Part shown: positions 7,010-14,865 of the stretch, piece after piece
How positions within the stretch are numbered: the stretch's first letter is position 1
Layout: the number at the start of each line of letters is the position of its first letter
Assembly (NCBI GenBank): GCA_027005175.1
Contig: JALTMC010000154.1
Location: forward strand, 1-15,261
Length of the DNA: 15,261 nt
DNA from: Myxococcales bacterium
Lineage (GTDB): Bacteria > Myxococcota_C > UBA6777
Reading direction: 5' to 3'
Position numbers and translations under genes: made by a program
Notes under the pieces: generated by a model
What the model saw: only the letters and a program-made list of their open reading frames with translations
Told to the model about the DNA's origin: nothing
Databases searched by the model: none

Positions 7010-7101
7010 AAAAGTTGATACGATGATCAAGTGATCATACCACTTGATCATCCGCAAACCAACATAACAAAAGTTGATACGATGATCAAGTGATCATACC
7101 A
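7010..7101. promoter_or_regulatory. Duplicated GntR operator region upstream of gntR
   Basis: A 33-bp sequence occurs identically at 7010-7042 and 7069-7101 (59-bp period). Each copy holds the dyad ATGATCAAGTGATCAT (7023-7038 and 7082-7097). Read on the minus strand it includes TTGGTATGATCA or close to it, similar to the TGGT-N3-ACCA operators of FadR-subfamily GntR proteins. The first copy is also followed by ACTTGATCAT (7042-7051), a perfect inverted partner of ATGATCAAGT at 7023-7032. Its position just upstream of gntR indicates autoregulation. The repeats are seen directly; the binding protein is inferred. Confidence 0.7.
7034..7062 (-). promoter_or_regulatory. Possible gntR promoter inside the operator
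   Basis: On the minus strand TTGGTT (-35-like, three of six) is followed after 17 bp by TATGAT (five of six to -10; complement of 7034-7039), which is part of the operator dyad. A repressor on this site would occlude the promoter. The -35 match is weak. Confidence 0.25.
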
Positions 7102-7127
7102 ATTTTCAAAAACAGACTTTAAAAAGA

Positions 7128-7287
7128 GACCCAATGGTTGAGTTGACCTCCGCCGAGTTTTCATCCTCAGAGTGGAGATTTCCAGCTTCACGGAAAAAAA
7201 ATGGGAAGACCCAATGATTGAGCCTACTTTCGTCGGGTTTTCATCCTCAGAGTGGGGGTTTTCATCTCCACGAAAAAAAATGGGAGA
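7128..7287. repeat. 80-bp tandem duplication between the RND and gntR genes
   Basis: Two units, 7128-7207 and 7208-7287, both start GACCCAATG, share the core GTTTTCATCCTCAGAGTGG and end with an A-run followed by TGGGA. By eye they are about 80 percent identical. A third start, GACCCA, appears at 7293. The unit length is not a multiple of three and no frame looks like a protein. The surrounding 6981-7387 gap holds the gntR operators at one end. At the other end are small inverted repeats (TTTACA/TGTAAA near 7310 and TACCG/CGGTA near 7340-7363) that may mark the 3' end of the RND transcript. Confidence 0.7.
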
Positions 7288-7387
7288 AGCTGGACCCAAG
7301 GAGTTAATCTTTACATGTTGTAAATTGGCCCGCCAGGTCTACCGTATCTTGGATTCGCGGTATGTAAATCTTGTTGAGTTGTCGATC

Positions 7388-10300
7388 CTATGTTGTGGTC
7401 TCTTCAGCGTCATACTTTTCGCGTGCGATTCGCTGCTTTACGATCGGATCGACCTCTTCCATACTGGGCCATCGTCCCTGACGCATCCAGAAAAAGAAGC
7501 AACGTACATCATCGGATATCAGGTAAAGGCAGGGAACCAAGATCAGAGTGATGAAGGTTGCAAAGACAATTCCGAACGCGATAGAGATAGCCATTGGGAT
7601 AAGGAATTGGGCTTGCATACTTTTTTCGAGTAACAAGGGAGCCAATCCAACAAAAGTTGTCATGGTGGTGGAGAGGATGGCTCGCATTCGGCTTTGGCCC
7701 GCCTCCCAGGCAGCTTCAAAAATAGTCAGCCCATCATCGCGAATTAACCGATTGAGTTTATCCATAAGGACCAGGGAGTCATTGACCACCATGCCCGAGA
7801 GTCCGACAATTCCGAAGAAGCTAAGGATGGTCAGAGAGCGTCCGAGAACAAGATGACCCAAGATAGCTCCGATCAATCCAAAGGGAATCATGCTGACGAT
7901 CAAGAAAGCTTGAAGATAAGAACCAAACACAGCCACCAACAAAACAAAGATCCCAAACATAGCGATGGGAAATGCAACGGCCATCCCACCAAAGACTTTG
8001 GCTTGTTCTCTCCCCTGACCTGACGCTCGCAGATGCACGTCGGGGGTTCTTTGTGACATCTGGGCAAAGGTCGATTTTTTTAACTCCTGGATGATGTCCA
8101 CACGGTTGCCTTTGGAGTTGTCAAGATTGGCAGAGACATTGACCACACGTTTGCGGTCGATCCGTCGAATGACTCCCAGATCCCGCGTAAAGTGCCAGGA
8201 TGCCAACTGTGGAAGAGGGATCTCTTTGCCCCGCCGGGTGCGTATCCACATCTCGTTGAGGTTGCCTATACTTTTTCGATTCGACTCTGGATACCGGACA
8301 TAGACCCGAACTTCATCGCGCCCTCGCTGCAAGCGCATCACTTCTTGTCCAGAGACTCGGAACCTCACTTGCAGAGCGATCTCTTGCAGAGTGATACCAA
8401 GGCTCTTCGCGAGTGGCTTGAGGGTGAGACGAAGTTCTCGTTTTCCCGGCCTCATATCATCTTCAGGGTCAGACACTCCTTGGAAAGTTCCTAGCTTTTT
8501 TCGCAAAGCATCGACAGCTTGTCTGAGCTGACCTTGCTTGTTGCTCATCAGTTGGAACTCCAGTGCTTTCCCTAAAGGTGGTCCTCCCAATGTATCAAAG
8601 CTATAGCGCAACGCCCCAAGGATAGGCCCTGATCGCTTACGCCATTCGTCCACCATCTTGTAACTCGAAACAGGCCGACTTTGGCCGGGAAGCAAATCGA
8701 GTTGAACTTCCAAAACCTCCTCACCAGAAGGAGGAGAAAATCCTGGACCTCTTCGAGTATACCGACCGATCCAAGTCGATCGAGCAAGCACCACATCTCT
8801 GCCGTATTTTTTCTTGTAGTAGGCAGCCATTTTCATCGCGACACGTTCCAGACGCTGCCCCACTTCCCAAGTCCGTTTTTTTGGAGTACCGGGCTTCATA
8901 ATGACACGGGCTACGATTTGATCGCCTTCCAAGCGAGGGAAGAACACAAACTTTACAATACCACCTCGCATCAGCCCGATGGCACCGAGAAACATCGTAG
9001 TGCCCACCGCAAGAACCGCCCAACGGTTGTGAAGAGCAAACCGCAACGAAGCTGCATAGAATTTACGAGAGAACCACAAAAAAGCGTTATCCAGGGCCTG
9101 ACGCATACGATTCTTTGTAAACTCTGCGCTGCCACGAGGCTTAAGTGAGTGTGCCAGGTGGGGTGGAAGGATCAGAAAGCCTTCCACCAAGCTGAGCAAC
9201 AAAGCCAGACAGACAACGGCGGGTATCGCAGAAATAAACTTACCGATGATGCCACCCATGAAGAACATGGGAGTAAAAGCGAGAATCGTGGTAAAGACAG
9301 CGGCAAAAACGGCAGGCAGCACCTCCATGGTACCGTCAATAGCAGCGCGAACAGGAGATTTACCTCTTTCAAGATGCGTAAAGACATTCTCTGCCACAAC
9401 AATGGCATCGTCAACCAGGATTCCGATAACGAGAATCAAGCCAAACAAGCTGAGAACATTAACGGTAATGTTGAATGGGTCAAAGAGGATAAAGGTCCCC
9501 AACAAAGCCACAGGTAAACCGAGAGCGACCCAAAAGGCGAGACGCAAGTTCATCAACAAAGAGAGGGTGAGCAACACCAGAATCAATCCCTGAAAGCCAT
9601 TTTTCAGCAAAAGATTCATACGATCACGCAAGGGGTCATTTCGATCGCGTTGAAGGGCCAGTTTCACACCCGCTGGCAAGAACTTTGGAGCCTCATTTTT
9701 GACAAAAGCCAGCGCTTGAGCACCGATCGCTAAGGAGTTTCCACTGGAGTTCCGAATCACATCGATCAACAGTGCCTTCTTGCCGTTGTAATAGAACTCT
9801 TCAGCTGAGTCTGCAAACGATTCACGCGCCTTTGCGATGTCCCGGATACGGATGACGTTTCCACCGGGCAACGTCTTCACCGGAATACTCTCTAGCTCCT
9901 TCGCCAGATACCGCTTCCCATACACACGGATCAAAAAGTCTTCTTTCTTGGTCTTCAAGCGTCCGCCGGAGATGTCAAAGTTAGCCAACGTTAAGGCGCG
10001 GCCGATATCCGAGATCTGAAGGCCGTACTTGCGCAGCTTTTCTTCTTTCACCTCAATGGAGATCTCGCGCTCTTTGGCACCCTTGATCTCCACAAATGGA
10101 ATTAACGATTTGGCTAACAGTTCATCCTTCACCCGCTCAGCCACGGTCTGTAAGGCAGCCCTGGAGACATCGCCAAAGAGGGCCAGACTCAAGACAGGGG
10201 GCTTTCGCACAATCTCGAACACTGCCGGTGTATCAGCATCTTTCGGAAAGGAAGAGATCTGGTCAACCTGGTCCTTAATATCCCTTAAAACTTTAATCGT

Positions 10301-10603
10301 CTTGGCACCACTGGCAACCTCGATATTGACAACGCCGAAGTTCTCTTTCGCTTCTGACGTGATCTGTGAGATGCCAGAGATCCCTTGAACAGCTTCTTCG
10401 ACTTTGATCAGGATGCCGTTTTCGATCTCTTTCGGACCCGCACCTCGATAGGTCATTCGAACCACAATCAGATCCAAAGAGGACTCTGGAAAAACTTCCT
10501 TGGGTATCGTGCGCAAGGAGAGCAAACCCATCACACAGATACCCACCATCATCAGATTGACAAGAGTAGGATTTTTGACCACCCAAGCGACAATTTTACG
10601 CAT
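7388..10603 (-). CDS. RND-family efflux permease (AcrB-type)
   Basis: This inner-membrane proton-driven exporter has about 1071 residues, close to the family norm of 1020-1050. TM1 is at about 12-30 (NPTLVNLMMVGICVMGLLSL), followed by the periplasmic porter loop. TM2-TM4 lie at about 335-405 and include GILVDDAIVVAENV, where D398/D399 match the proton-relay aspartates of AcrB TM4. A second porter loop and TM7-TM12 repeat this layout, with GLSGMVVNDSLVLMDKLN marking TM10. I place the start at the ATG at 10603 (MRKIVAWVV); the frame continues to 10639, but that would overlap the upstream gene and adds no family sequence. It follows the adaptor gene with a 4-nt gap. No outer membrane channel gene is adjacent. 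The charged C-terminal tail after TM12 (about 40 residues) is longer than usual. The substrate is unknown. Confidence 0.93.
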   Translation of the reverse strand: MRKIVAWVVKNPTLVNLMMVGICVMGLLSLRTIPKEVFPESSLDLIVVRMTYRGAGPKEIENGILIKVEEAVQGISGISQITSEAKENFGVVNIEVASGAKTIKVLRDIKDQVDQISSFPKDADTPAVFEIVRKPPVLSLALFGDVSRAALQTVAERVKDELLAKSLIPFVEIKGAKEREISIEVKEEKLRKYGLQISDIGRALTLANFDISGGRLKTKKEDFLIRVYGKRYLAKELESIPVKTLPGGNVIRIRDIAKARESFADSAEEFYYNGKKALLIDVIRNSSGNSLAIGAQALAFVKNEAPKFLPAGVKLALQRDRNDPLRDRMNLLLKNGFQGLILVLLTLSLLMNLRLAFWVALGLPVALLGTFILFDPFNITVNVLSLFGLILVIGILVDDAIVVAENVFTHLERGKSPVRAAIDGTMEVLPAVFAAVFTTILAFTPMFFMGGIIGKFISAIPAVVCLALLLSLVEGFLILPPHLAHSLKPRGSAEFTKNRMRQALDNAFLWFSRKFYAASLRFALHNRWAVLAVGTTMFLGAIGLMRGGIVKFVFFPRLEGDQIVARVIMKPGTPKKRTWEVGQRLERVAMKMAAYYKKKYGRDVVLARSTWIGRYTRRGPGFSPPSGEEVLEVQLDLLPGQSRPVSSYKMVDEWRKRSGPILGALRYSFDTLGGPPLGKALEFQLMSNKQGQLRQAVDALRKKLGTFQGVSDPEDDMRPGKRELRLTLKPLAKSLGITLQEIALQVRFRVSGQEVMRLQRGRDEVRVYVRYPESNRKSIGNLNEMWIRTRRGKEIPLPQLASWHFTRDLGVIRRIDRKRVVNVSANLDNSKGNRVDIIQELKKSTFAQMSQRTPDVHLRASGQGREQAKVFGGMAVAFPIAMFGIFVLLVAVFGSYLQAFLIVSMIPFGLIGAILGHLVLGRSLTILSFFGIVGLSGMVVNDSLVLMDKLNRLIRDDGLTIFEAAWEAGQSRMRAILSTTMTTFVGLAPLLLEKSMQAQFLIPMAISIAFGIVFATFITLILVPCLYLISDDVRCFFFWMRQGRWPSMEEVDPIVKQRIAREKYDAEETTT

Positions 10604-10607
10604 CGGA

Positions 10608-11849
10608 CTACTTCTTGCCTCCGAAGCTCGCAAAGACAAGAGTTCCTACAATGGGATCGGAGAGTTGCGATACAATCACCGCATCACCCGTATGCAAACC
10701 TGCAGTCACAATCACCGAATCACTGTCCAAAGAAGCAACCTGAACAACGCGCTTCGCAATTTTTCCATCTTTGACAAGGTACACCACGTTGCCCTCGTAC
10801 AGAGCGCGACGTGGCAAAGAAATAGCCCGGTCTAGCTTGCGAGCCGGGATCTTCACGCGGCAAAAAGTCCCCGAAAGTAAGCTGCCCGCTTTCTTTTGTT
10901 TTTTCAGATCCACACTCACATAAAGTGTGAGTGTTCGAGTTGCCCGGTCCAACCCAGAGGCCGTTCGTTTGACCTTGCCCTTCCAGGTGGCTCCATCTGC
11001 TGTCACAAGCACGGAAGGAAGCTTTTTCATATAAGCGGGGATTTGGCCCAAAGGGATGCGCTCACCGTTCGAGCGCGACATCTTACGCAAGTCTTTCAGA
11101 GAGAATGAGACAGGTATTTCAACAGAATCAACACTTTCAATCGCCCCAACGGGACGGCCCATCGACACAAAAGTTCCACGAGTAATATCCCCTCGGCTGA
11201 TCCGAGCATTAAAGGGGGCTCGAAGAATTGTTCGCCGCAAATTTAATGATGCTCGTTGCATCAGTATCTCATTAACCCGCAATGCCTGCCGCAACGACTC
11301 CAGCCGCTGACTTCGGTCGAGCACTTGTTGTTGGGAGCGCTCATAAGATCCTTGGTCCAACGCTCGACGACGCACCAAACGACGACTGCGACCGAGATTG
11401 ACACGACTGACTTTGTAAGCACGCTCAGCGATCTTGATTTGTTTTTTGACCGAAGCCACTGTGACCTTTAATCGTTTGTACTCGATCAAATAATCACTTC
11501 GCTCGATCACCAAAAGGGTTTTCCCCCTCTTCACATAGACCCCAACCTTAAACGCTGGACGCAGCGTATACGTGATCTTCCCAGAGACCTGTGGAACCAA
11601 CTCCAGGCGACGCTCTGGCTCTGCTGTGCCAAAACCTTTCAAATAGAGCGTTCGCGGCTGATAGCGGACCCTGGTTGCTGCCACCCGAAGCGACAACGCT
11701 TTCACCACGCTCTTTTTTTTCGGACGCTTCCGCATTCGAGACATCACACGAAACATCACAACCCCAAGAAGCAGGATCATAACGGTGGCTATCACACCAC
11801 GAAGAACTCTGCCGCGTGAGGGCGAGAAATCATCCAACTGCTGTGTCAT
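10608..11849 (-). CDS. RND periplasmic adaptor (membrane fusion protein)
   Basis: This 413-residue HlyD/AcrA-type adaptor should bridge the RND pump and an outer membrane channel. A single N-terminal membrane anchor spans about 16-36 and there is no lipobox. The two lipoyl half-motifs are at VPQVSGKI (about 86-92) and TILRAPFNARISRG (about 207-220). They flank an alpha-helical hairpin (about 120-205) rich in Arg, Lys and Gln that would form the coiled coil. A beta-barrel domain and a membrane-proximal domain (GLHTGDAVIVSQL) follow. The protein is notably basic. The ATG at 11849 has GGAAG nine bases upstream, a modest ribosome site, and lies in a 21-bp sequence that is repeated 73 bp further upstream. 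It is the first gene of the adaptor-permease operon. Confidence 0.9.
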   Translation of the reverse strand: MTQQLDDFSPSRGRVLRGVIATVMILLLGVVMFRVMSRMRKRPKKKSVVKALSLRVAATRVRYQPRTLYLKGFGTAEPERRLELVPQVSGKITYTLRPAFKVGVYVKRGKTLLVIERSDYLIEYKRLKVTVASVKKQIKIAERAYKVSRVNLGRSRRLVRRRALDQGSYERSQQQVLDRSQRLESLRQALRVNEILMQRASLNLRRTILRAPFNARISRGDITRGTFVSMGRPVGAIESVDSVEIPVSFSLKDLRKMSRSNGERIPLGQIPAYMKKLPSVLVTADGATWKGKVKRTASGLDRATRTLTLYVSVDLKKQKKAGSLLSGTFCRVKIPARKLDRAISLPRRALYEGNVVYLVKDGKIAKRVVQVASLDSDSVIVTAGLHTGDAVIVSQLSDPIVGTLVFASFGGKK

Positions 11850-11934
11850 CTTAGAATTCTTCCATATTTGGCATTCGAGTCGATCACTGTGACCATCGTA
11901 TTTGCTTCAAAGACTGTGTCATCTTAGAATTCTT
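11841..11934. repeat. 21-bp direct repeat covering the adaptor translation start
   Basis: The 21-bp sequence at 11841-11861 recurs without change at 11914-11934 (73-bp period). On the minus strand each copy reads AAGAATTCTAAG followed by ATGACACAG. The downstream copy is the real start of the adaptor gene. The upstream copy therefore reproduces a start codon in the leader, with a better purine-rich stretch (GAGGAAAG) before it. Confidence 0.75.
11884..11922 (-). CDS. Possible 12-codon upstream ORF created by the repeat
   Basis: The upstream copy of the duplicated initiation region opens a short frame, MTQSLKQIRWSQ, ending at TGA, 34 bp before the adaptor ATG. GAGGAAAG precedes it. It shares only MTQ with the adaptor. 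It could be translated and influence adaptor expression, or it could be a passive by-product of the duplication. Confidence 0.2.
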   Translation of the reverse strand: MTQSLKQIRWSQ

Positions 11935-12535
11935 TCCTCACCAATCTTCCTACCCCTATCAAAAACAACTGTCATTCCCAACCTTAAGACTCCAACTCTC
12001 GAAAAAATGTACCCCTCCAACAAGGAGCGTAAAAACGGCTGTACAAAACGCGGCCAGAGTGCCTTTCATTCTCACGATTGTCAAGCCCATAGCACCGTAT
12101 TTTACACTTTCTTCACACTCTGCAAAGCATACAGAAAGCACAGAAATCACCGAATCTTCCAACCTCACCCCCCCCCTGACAATAACACCCCAACAAGGCC
12201 CAAAAAGATAAAACATGTTTCACAGGGTTGACATTCCCGAGCGGAGTAACTAACTGAGAGAAGCATTTTAAGTGATGGTTCAAGAAATGAACACATGCCA
12301 CTCAAGGTTTGCGTATATTCACAAGCACTTGGATGGATAAGAATGGACCTCGCTTATGTCTCATACGCTCCCTTCTTTTCACGATGTTGGGTTGGGCCGT
12401 GTTCCGTACCACACAGAGTAGACCATCGAAAGTCATTCGGTTTTTTTCAGAGTTCGATATCTCTTTCGACTATCGAGTTCTGGAAGATATCGAATGACAC
12501 CACCACCAAAGTGAGATCCATAACAGAAGAACAAA
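11935..12535. other. Gene-free region between divergent blocks
   Basis: About 600 bp without a convincing gene separates the adaptor leader from the 35-bp repeats. Frames of 85-113 codons exist on both strands but lack ribosome sites, cross each other or run into the tandem repeats. TTGACA at 12228-12233 is a perfect -35 match without a good -10. A perfect 10-bp inverted repeat, TTCGATATCT/AGATATCGAA (12453-12462 and 12485-12494), lies near the right end. Promoters for the two divergent operons should lie in or near this gap but are not clear. Confidence 0.5.
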
Positions 12536-12672
12536 AGCTCCAAAAGAAGCGCGGAAGCTTCGATGAGCGAAGCTCCAAAAGAAACGCGGAAGCTTCGATG
12601 AGCGAAGCTCCAAAAGAAACGCGGAAGCTTCGATGAGCGAAGCTCCAAAAGAAGCGCGGAAGCTTCGATGAG
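12536..12672. repeat. Four-copy 35-bp tandem repeat (minisatellite)
   Basis: Copies lie at 12536-12570, 12571-12605, 12606-12640 and 12641-12672 (the last lacks its end). The copies are identical except for one base at unit position 14: G in the outer copies and A in the two inner ones. Each unit joins to the next through AGCTTCG-ATGAG-CGAAGCT, a perfect 7-bp stem with a 5-nt loop, so the array can form three hairpins. There are no spacers, so it is not a CRISPR array. It ends 88 bp before the barrel-protein ATG and may be part of its leader. Confidence 0.85.
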
Positions 12673-12760
12673 ATATCCCTGCCATAAGCACTGAATTTGG
12701 TGCGATCATGAATGCTCATGTTGTATTGAGTTGTAGTTCACGAAAGTAAAAGGAGAAACC

Positions 12761-14170
12761 ATGCGGACCTTACGTAACACCTTGCTGTGTTTGGGTCTAT
12801 TGTTGCTTGCGGGTGCCACTTTTGGCTCCCCCGCCCATGCAACACGCGCCCGCAAACACGCACTTAACGATTCCCCCTTCTTTTTTGATGAGACGGATGT
12901 TTTTCGATTCCCAGGTGTTCTTGTACACCACACCAACAAACTGGTCATTGAAGCTGAATCCAACCCTCTCACCGGCTCTGCCAGTGCTATCTATGGGGGT
13001 CGCTTTGCCATCGGTGTGTTTGGCAACCGACCAGCCTTGTTCAATGATTTGGGTGCGACAGCTAGCCTTTATGGCATAAAAAATCTTACCTTACCTCGTC
13101 GTCTCGTCGATTTAATGGCAGGCATGCAATTGGGACGCCATCAGTCCATCGGCATCGGTCTTAGTTTCTCCACCACCCTGCAAGGAGCAAACAACATCTC
13201 CGGCAGCACACGCAATGACCGCAATTCAGGATTTTCGACATTGTCATTTGAAGTCCAATTGGGATACTCTTTGCGCCGACGCAACACAGCCATCGACCTC
13301 GGTGTTGAAGTGACGTTCAACAACTACAAGATCGTCGAAGCGGACGAAATCCGAGCGCAAGGTTCGGCCCTTCCGTCTTTTGCTGTATATGGCCGAGGAT
13401 TCTTTCGCCTGAATAAGTCGATGGAGTTGGCTGTAGACTTAAAAGTCGCCCGTCGGCATTATGCCATCAGCACACCTTCCAACAAATCTAGTGCTGCCTA
13501 TGGCTACTTCCTAGTCGAAGCTCTTGTTGGCCCGCGTATCGCTATCAAGATCCCCACCACATTTCAAGTGGGTGACAATCGAAGCTTCAAAGACGGCCAA
13601 GGAGATCACTACGAGCGAGCGAGAAAACGAGACAGTGGAGATGACTTCTGGGGCAAAAAAAGAGCCAAATCAAAGTCAAAAAAACCCGAAATAACCAAGA
13701 AAACAAGCTTCCCTATTGTGGCTTATTTCACAGGTGGTATACTGTTGGGGTATCAGTCGCTGGGTGGTAGCAATAAGTTGGGACCAGCAGCGTTACAGCA
13801 AGTCAATTTGGAACAAGCAGCGGGAGCAGTTCTCTTTCCAGGATTTCAAGCGGCCTTAGAAGCATCCTTGTGGCGTTATATTGTGATTCGATTTGGTTTT
13901 ACCGCACGCTTCTTCTTCAACAATTCATCCAGTCGCCTCCCCGGCTTGCCCGATCCACAGAACTCCGAAGAGCCCGGCAACAAAACTGCCGGAACACTCC
14001 AACAAACTCAACAAGTTTACAGTTGGGCCGCTGGTATTGGTTTCAACTGGAACGGGTTCCGCCTCGATGGTTCGTTTGAAGCACCTATCTTTACCCAGGG
14101 ACCGAACTTTATCGGAGGCAAACAACCTGGATTGTTTGCCATGGTATCCCTCAGCTATGCGTGGAGGTAG
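12761..14170 (+). CDS. Secreted, probably outer-membrane beta-barrel protein of unknown function
   Basis: This 469-residue protein has a clear Sec signal peptide: basic MRTLRN, hydrophobic LLCLGLLLLAGATFG, and a likely cleavage after AHA (25-27). The mature part is rich in alternating hydrophobic/polar stretches with Gly and aromatic residues (for example IGIGLSFSTT, AIDLGVEVTF, VYGRGFFRL), as in transmembrane beta strands. It ends SLSYAWR, near the aromatic-terminal pattern of outer membrane proteins. A strongly basic, low-complexity insert (about 295-325, KKRAKSKSKKPEITKK) probably forms a loop. It is not TolC-like: I see no coiled-coil repeats. The ATG at 12761 has AGGAG about six bases upstream. 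I do not recognise a family; barrel topology is inferred from composition. It heads a plus-strand set with the two cysteine-rich proteins. Confidence 0.8.
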   Translation: MRTLRNTLLCLGLLLLAGATFGSPAHATRARKHALNDSPFFFDETDVFRFPGVLVHHTNKLVIEAESNPLTGSASAIYGGRFAIGVFGNRPALFNDLGATASLYGIKNLTLPRRLVDLMAGMQLGRHQSIGIGLSFSTTLQGANNISGSTRNDRNSGFSTLSFEVQLGYSLRRRNTAIDLGVEVTFNNYKIVEADEIRAQGSALPSFAVYGRGFFRLNKSMELAVDLKVARRHYAISTPSNKSSAAYGYFLVEALVGPRIAIKIPTTFQVGDNRSFKDGQGDHYERARKRDSGDDFWGKKRAKSKSKKPEITKKTSFPIVAYFTGGILLGYQSLGGSNKLGPAALQQVNLEQAAGAVLFPGFQAALEASLWRYIVIRFGFTARFFFNNSSSRLPGLPDPQNSEEPGNKTAGTLQQTQQVYSWAAGIGFNWNGFRLDGSFEAPIFTQGPNFIGGKQPGLFAMVSLSYAWR

Positions 14171-14238
14171 TCATGTATTTTCTTTCCAAACACAATGCTT
14201 CAAGCACAACCAATCCATCAACACTGCGGAGGCTCTGG

Positions 14239-14865
14239 ATGCGAACTCGCTCTTTTACCTTCTTGTGTGGTGTCGTGGGAATCACTGCCCTCGCAAGCCT
14301 ACAGCCCATGGGCTGTATCACAGGAAAACAACCGCAACTCACCAACTACTGCTCTGCTTACAAAAGCTGCAAATGTCGCGATCTATTCGGTGAAGATCTC
14401 AACCGATGCAGTCAAGCTGTAGACAACCAAACCAACAACTCCCCCAATGATCGGGATAAAGATCAATGGTGTCAGGACCTCTACGAAAAGAGCTCCTGCT
14501 TTGCCCCCCTCCCATCCAACAAACGCAAATCCGCAGTGTTTCAGGGTGGAGCCAAGATCAACTTCCCCCAACAAGGCAGTGGCTGGGTCCGAGGAAAGTG
14601 TGCCCGAGCCATTATGTGCTGCTTGCAAATCCGTGCCTCCACAGATCGAGAGAAATGTCTCGAAAAACTCAACGGTATCACCGATGAGAACGAATGCGCC
14701 AAGAAAGCCGGAGAGTTGGGCCTACGCCTGGGAAGCTGCAACCCCACCACACCGGCAACAGGAGGAGCCCCACCCCCTCGACGACCCGGCCCTGAGCCAG
14801 CACGGGAACCTAGCCCGAAGCCTTCCACAGAGACCGTCACAGACGGTGGAACCAACGAAAAGTAG
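14239..14865 (+). CDS. Cysteine-rich secreted protein or lipoprotein, Pro-rich tail
   Basis: I chose the ATG at 14239, which has GGAGG six bases upstream (14228-14232), giving 208 residues. The frame is open back to 14161, where it would overlap the barrel gene and put 26 extra residues before the signal peptide. The N-terminus MRTRSFTFLCGVVGITALASL is a signal sequence; C26 in LQPMGC could be lipidated, though the -3 residue is Pro rather than Leu or Val, and cleavage after ALA (17-19) is an alternative. Twelve further cysteines (38, 44, 46, 57, 78, 87, 121, 127, 128, 140, 153, 167) suggest up to six disulfides in an exported domain. Residues from about 168 are rich in Pro, Thr and Gly, like a surface linker. 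No known family is recognised. It lies 68 bp after the barrel gene. Confidence 0.7.
   Translation: MRTRSFTFLCGVVGITALASLQPMGCITGKQPQLTNYCSAYKSCKCRDLFGEDLNRCSQAVDNQTNNSPNDRDKDQWCQDLYEKSSCFAPLPSNKRKSAVFQGGAKINFPQQGSGWVRGKCARAIMCCLQIRASTDREKCLEKLNGITDENECAKKAGELGLRLGSCNPTTPATGGAPPPRRPGPEPAREPSPKPSTETVTDGGTNEK

Noticed and set aside
7048-7299. 83-codon minus-strand frame over the 80-bp repeats
   Set aside because: The repeat length shifts the frame, so the two copies encode different peptides; it also covers the gntR operators.
10604-10639. Twelve extra N-terminal residues on the RND permease
   Set aside because: They would overlap the adaptor gene's end; RND proteins normally begin a few residues before TM1, which fits the ATG at 10603.
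11959-12216. 85-codon minus-strand frame containing a hydrophobic stretch
   Set aside because: No ribosome site at 12216. An internal ATG at 12069 would give a 36-residue single-span peptide with only a weak GAG upstream, so I do not support it without expression data.
12295-12636. 113-codon plus-strand frame before the barrel gene
   Set aside because: No ribosome site, composition unlike the neighbours, and its end is made of the tandem repeat.
12536-12672. Possible CRISPR array
   Set aside because: The units are directly adjacent with no spacers, and no cas genes are present.
12433-12719. Three overlapping minus-strand frames with repeated peptide
   Set aside because: They arise because the 35-bp unit lacks stops on that strand; none has a ribosome site and they exclude each other.
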